Of a stretch of 6,325 bases of DNA, positions 4,239 through 6,325 are shown piece by piece. Below the pieces are notes generated by a model. That model had not been told where the DNA came from and did not search any database. It saw only the letters and a list, made by a program, of their open reading frames with translations. The stretch spans positions 1 through 6,325 of the forward strand of contig CACZTF010000077.1 of NCBI GenBank assembly GCA_902784025.1, read 5' to 3'. Every line of letters starts with the position of its first letter. Position 1 is the stretch's first letter. Source of the stretch: an uncultured Lachnospiraceae bacterium. GTDB taxonomy: Bacteria > Bacillota > Clostridia > Lachnospirales > Lachnospiraceae. Position numbers and translations under genes: made by a program.

Positions 4239-5774
4239 ATGTTAAAGAAGATCAAAAAACAAATGCTGGTTTTCGGCCTCACCGGCCTCATGGGTGCAGG
4301 CAGCCTGTTTTCAGGCTTAGCAGCACAAAATGTGTATGCGGAAGAGACTGCAGATGTTAATGTAACAGATACTGCGTCGGAATACAGTAGTGTACCTGAT
4401 GTTTCTCCCGGCGAAGTTCCGGTTGGTACTGATGCGGAAGGGGAATCATCACCGGCGGAGGAACCCCAGGAGCAGCAGGAAGTTAAAGAAATAAAGACAG
4501 AAGATACTGCTGATAAAACTCGGGAGACAGAAGTCAAAACAACGGGAGGAGTAGGAGCAGCAAAGGAAACCGGTAATACTCATGCAGCAGAAGCAATCGG
4601 GGCAGTCAAAAACGGCTGGGTGAAAGTAAAAGGCGGATACAAGTATTATAAAAACGGCAAAGCCTACACCGGATGGCATAAGATGGGTAAGGCTGAAGGT
4701 GAAAAGAAGACCCACTGGTCATACTTCGGCAAAAACGGGATCGTGTATACCGGATGGAAAAAAATGGGCAAGGCCGAAGGTGAGAAAACTGCCCACTGGT
4801 GCTACTTTGGAAGCAACGGCTGGATGAGAACAGGCTGGGTACAGTTCGGAAAAGGCACATCTAACCCTGACGGAGGCGTAAAGAAGCATTGGAGTTATTT
4901 CGGAAACAACGGCTGGATGAGAACCGGCTGGGTACAGTTTGGAAAAGGAACCTCAGAACCTGACGGAAATGTGGCAAAACACTGGAGTTATTTCGGAAAC
5001 AACGGCTGGATGAGAACCGGCTGGGTACAGTTCGGAAAAGGAACCTCAGAACCTGACGGAAATGTGGCCAAACACTGGAGCTTTTTCGGAGATAACGGAT
5101 GGATGAGGACCGGTCTCCAGAATATGGGGAAAGGAACGTCAAATCCGGATGGAAATACCGCAAAACACCAGTCTTATTTCGGAAACAACGGGTGGCTTAG
5201 GGTCAATCAGAATGTGACCGTTAACGGAAAGAGATATAAGGCGGATAAAAACGGCTGGCTGAAAGAAGTTTATATTAAACTGAAAAGCGGTATTCAGCAA
5301 TTAAGGAATATGACCTACGGCGAGTATAAAGCAAGATTCGGAAGAACCATGAAGTACAGTTATCTTAGCGTAGTATGGAATGATACAAATCCGGATCCGT
5401 TGCCCGGTTTAAATGTAACTGTATCATTCAGGGGGACTTATAAAAATGAGCAGTATTTGCTTCCGGATGATTCAAAAGTAATGGCAGTATACGGCAAAAT
5501 AGGTGATCTTTTTGACGGTATAGAAGGAACCCTCAGTTATGATAAACTGATCAATCTTATGACAGTTCCCGGCGGAGAAAGCGCATATGGGAAAAGGGGA
5601 TACAGCCGCGGAATGGCTTCATATCACCCTTCGATCGTTTTCGACGGTAACGGAAACGGAAAAGCAAGCGACAGAATAACATTTTACACATATGTTGATG
5701 CTGACAGAGCAGATAATGTAAACAAGAATACAGTAGTGACACTTTCGACTGTAGACACGGAAATGGGTTTCTAA
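4239..5774 (+). CDS. Secreted cell-wall-binding GW-repeat protein with unrecognised C-terminal domain
   Basis: The protein has 511 residues. A signal peptide with KK-rich start and GLMGAGSLFSG core is probably cut after VYA at 34. Residues 35-120 are an acidic Glu/Thr/Pro/Ser linker. Residues 125-344 carry choline/cell-wall-binding type repeats (the CW_binding_1 style): one degenerate opening motif, two 27-residue units (147-173, 174-200), four 31-residue units (201-231, 232-262, 263-293, 294-324) and a closing motif ending in NGWLKE. The 31-residue unit is built on HWSYFGNNGWMRTGW plus VQFGKGTSEPDGNVAK. Residues 345-511 form a separate domain that I do not recognise, with MTYGEYKARFG at its start and FDGNGNGKASDR near 468-479. 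No LPXTG, catalytic motif or membrane anchor is seen, so attachment should be non-covalent through the repeats. AGGAG lies 9 bases before ATG. It has its own promoter and terminator. Confidence 0.88.
   Translation: MLKKIKKQMLVFGLTGLMGAGSLFSGLAAQNVYAEETADVNVTDTASEYSSVPDVSPGEVPVGTDAEGESSPAEEPQEQQEVKEIKTEDTADKTRETEVKTTGGVGAAKETGNTHAAEAIGAVKNGWVKVKGGYKYYKNGKAYTGWHKMGKAEGEKKTHWSYFGKNGIVYTGWKKMGKAEGEKTAHWCYFGSNGWMRTGWVQFGKGTSNPDGGVKKHWSYFGNNGWMRTGWVQFGKGTSEPDGNVAKHWSYFGNNGWMRTGWVQFGKGTSEPDGNVAKHWSFFGDNGWMRTGLQNMGKGTSNPDGNTAKHQSYFGNNGWLRVNQNVTVNGKRYKADKNGWLKEVYIKLKSGIQQLRNMTYGEYKARFGRTMKYSYLSVVWNDTNPDPLPGLNVTVSFRGTYKNEQYLLPDDSKVMAVYGKIGDLFDGIEGTLSYDKLINLMTVPGGESAYGKRGYSRGMASYHPSIVFDGNGNGKASDRITFYTYVDADRADNVNKNTVVTLSTVDTEMGF
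4677..5210 (+). repeat. In-gene tandem repeats, two of 81 bp then four of 93 bp
   Basis: Units run 4677-4757 and 4758-4838 (81 bp), then 4839-4931, 4932-5024, 5025-5117 and 5118-5210 (93 bp). The second and third 93-bp units differ at only two positions over their first 56 or so bases. The first and second are identical over most of their 3' halves. The outer units are more diverged, so the middle was duplicated or converted recently. Confidence 0.9.
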
Positions 5775-5778
5775 GGGG

Positions 5779-5810
5779 TAAGACAGAGAACGGTTCTCTG
5801 TCTTATTTTT
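5779..5810 (+). terminator. Very strong intrinsic terminator after the GW-repeat gene
   Basis: A perfect 12-bp stem, TAAGACAGAGAA at 5779-5790 with TTCTCTGTCTTA at 5794-5805, closes on a 3-base loop and is followed by TTTTT at 5806-5810. It starts four bases after the TAA stop. Confidence 0.95.
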
Positions 5811-5836
5811 ATGTCACCCAAAATGAAATCTGGTAA

Positions 5837-5865
5837 TTGTCTAAAAAATGTCATTGTGTTATTCT
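5837..5865 (+). promoter_or_regulatory. Possible promoter of the downstream secreted-protein gene
   Basis: TTGTCT at 5837-5842 and TATTCT at 5860-5865 are separated by 17 bases; each box matches the consensus at four of six positions. A strong terminator lies upstream, so the next gene needs its own promoter in this gap. If correct, the leader is about 115 bases. Confidence 0.35.
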
Positions 5866-5920
5866 GTGCTTGTAACGTTTAGTAAAGTATGTAAGTAAAC
5901 TGAGAAAGTGATCTTAAAAA

Positions 5921-5954
5921 GGGACTGCCGGTATAAAAAGGTGCTCCCGTTTTA
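5921..5954 (+). promoter_or_regulatory. Imperfect hairpin in the leader of the downstream gene
   Basis: GGGACTGCC at 5921-5929 can pair with GGTGCTCCC at 5940-5948, with one mismatch and two G-U pairs, before a short TTTTAT stretch. It could be a weak attenuator or RNA structure ahead of the start, but stability is modest. Confidence 0.3.
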
Positions 5955-5987
5955 TAGAACTCTTATGATGAAAAGGAGGAAAGTTTT

Positions 5988-6325
5988 ATGTTAAAGAACG
6001 TACAGGTGAAGATAGCGGCATGGGGTATAACCGGTCTCATGGGAGCCGGGAGTCTGTTTTCAGGGATAGCCGCACAAAATGTCTATGCCCGGGAAGGTGC
6101 AGCAGTTGAATCGTCAAATGAAAATACGGTGGATCCCGGAAATACAGAAATCACTGATCAGATAAATGAAAATCAGGGATCTTATTCAGATACTTCTGCA
6201 GGCACGTTACAAAGTGTTCCCATAACAGAGGTTAATGGGGGAAATACAGTTTCGGAAAGTCCGGAACAAAACAGTACCGCTATTGAAAATGGGACAGAAA
6301 CTGAAAGCCCGGAAGCTCCTGTCAA
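5988..6325 (+). CDS. Secreted protein, paralogue of the GW-repeat protein N-terminus (truncated by window end)
   Basis: This gene runs off the right edge; 112 codons are visible. The start is firm: AAGGAGG at 5973-5979 lies 8 bases before ATG. The signal peptide carries the same GLMGAGSLFSG core and AQNVYA cleavage site as the preceding gene, with 20 of 22 residues shared over positions 13-34. Cleavage is expected after residue 34. Residues 35-112 form an Asn/Glu/Thr/Ser-rich, low-complexity linker like the acidic spacer of the neighbour, though without close sequence match. By analogy the unseen part probably begins with wall-binding repeats, but this is inference. The order terminator, promoter, gene repeated twice suggests separately controlled tandem paralogues. 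Confidence 0.88.
   Translation, partial: MLKNVQVKIAAWGITGLMGAGSLFSGIAAQNVYAREGAAVESSNENTVDPGNTEITDQINENQGSYSDTSAGTLQSVPITEVNGGNTVSESPEQNSTAIENGTETESPEAPV

Noticed and set aside
4606..5163. Minus-strand open frames rich in Ser, Arg and Phe opposite the GW repeats
   Set aside because: They are a by-product of the repeat codon composition, have no ribosome binding sites, and lie wholly opposite a secure gene.
4677..5210. CRISPR-like regular repeats
   Set aside because: The repeats are in frame, adjoining without unique spacers, and encode a known style of wall-binding motif.
1..6325. tRNA, rRNA, riboswitch, transposase, integrase or inverted-repeat insertion sequence
   Set aside because: No conserved RNA-gene pattern, transposase motif or terminal inverted repeats was seen by reading both strands. 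Weak or divergent RNA elements could be missed without a covariance search.

Overview
The window looks like chromosome of a low-to-moderate GC Gram-positive bacterium of the class Clostridia, most likely a Lachnospiraceae-type gut or rumen anaerobe. The reasons are AGGAGG-type ribosome binding sites, AT-rich intergenic DNA with classical hairpin-plus-T-tract terminators, a lipoprotein with a lipobox, secreted proteins carrying choline/cell-wall-binding type GW repeats, and no sign of an outer membrane. The family placement is inference; no marker gene is present.

Layout. (1) Positions 1-420 hold the possible C-terminal tail of an upstream gene, a strong terminator, a decayed coding remnant, and a near-consensus promoter overlaid by five GGTAAA repeats. 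(2) 421-1461 (+) encodes an archaeal-ATPase/ORC-like P-loop NTPase. (3) 1462-1698 is a convergent intergenic region; it carries a copy of sequence also found upstream of the ATPase, a 9-bp hairpin, and the minus-strand terminator of the next gene. (4) 1699-2127 (-) is a small helix-turn-helix protein, divergent by 59 bp from (5) 2187-3203 (+), a Ser/Thr protein kinase with a degenerate N-lobe and three C-terminal membrane helices. (6) 3325-4008 (+) is a DUF4352-like lipoprotein ending in a strong terminator. (7) 4239-5774 (+) is a secreted protein with GW wall-binding repeats and an unrecognised C-terminal domain; it has its own promoter and terminator. (8) 5988 to the window end (+) is the start of a paralogous secreted protein with an almost identical signal peptide.

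How they may work together (inference). The HTH protein and membrane kinase look like a regulator/kinase pair sharing one control region. Three ACAGGA hexamers spaced exactly 25 bp apart lie across that region and are candidate operators. The lipoprotein and the two wall-binding proteins downstream are envelope products that such a module could control, but the sequence shows only proximity. The ATPase is a separate unit, flanked by diverged direct repeats that suggest local duplication or cassette insertion. The most interesting leads are the GGTAAA array on the ATPase promoter, the phased ACAGGA sites, the degenerate kinase, the repeats flanking the ATPase, and the strongly conserved signal-peptide core.
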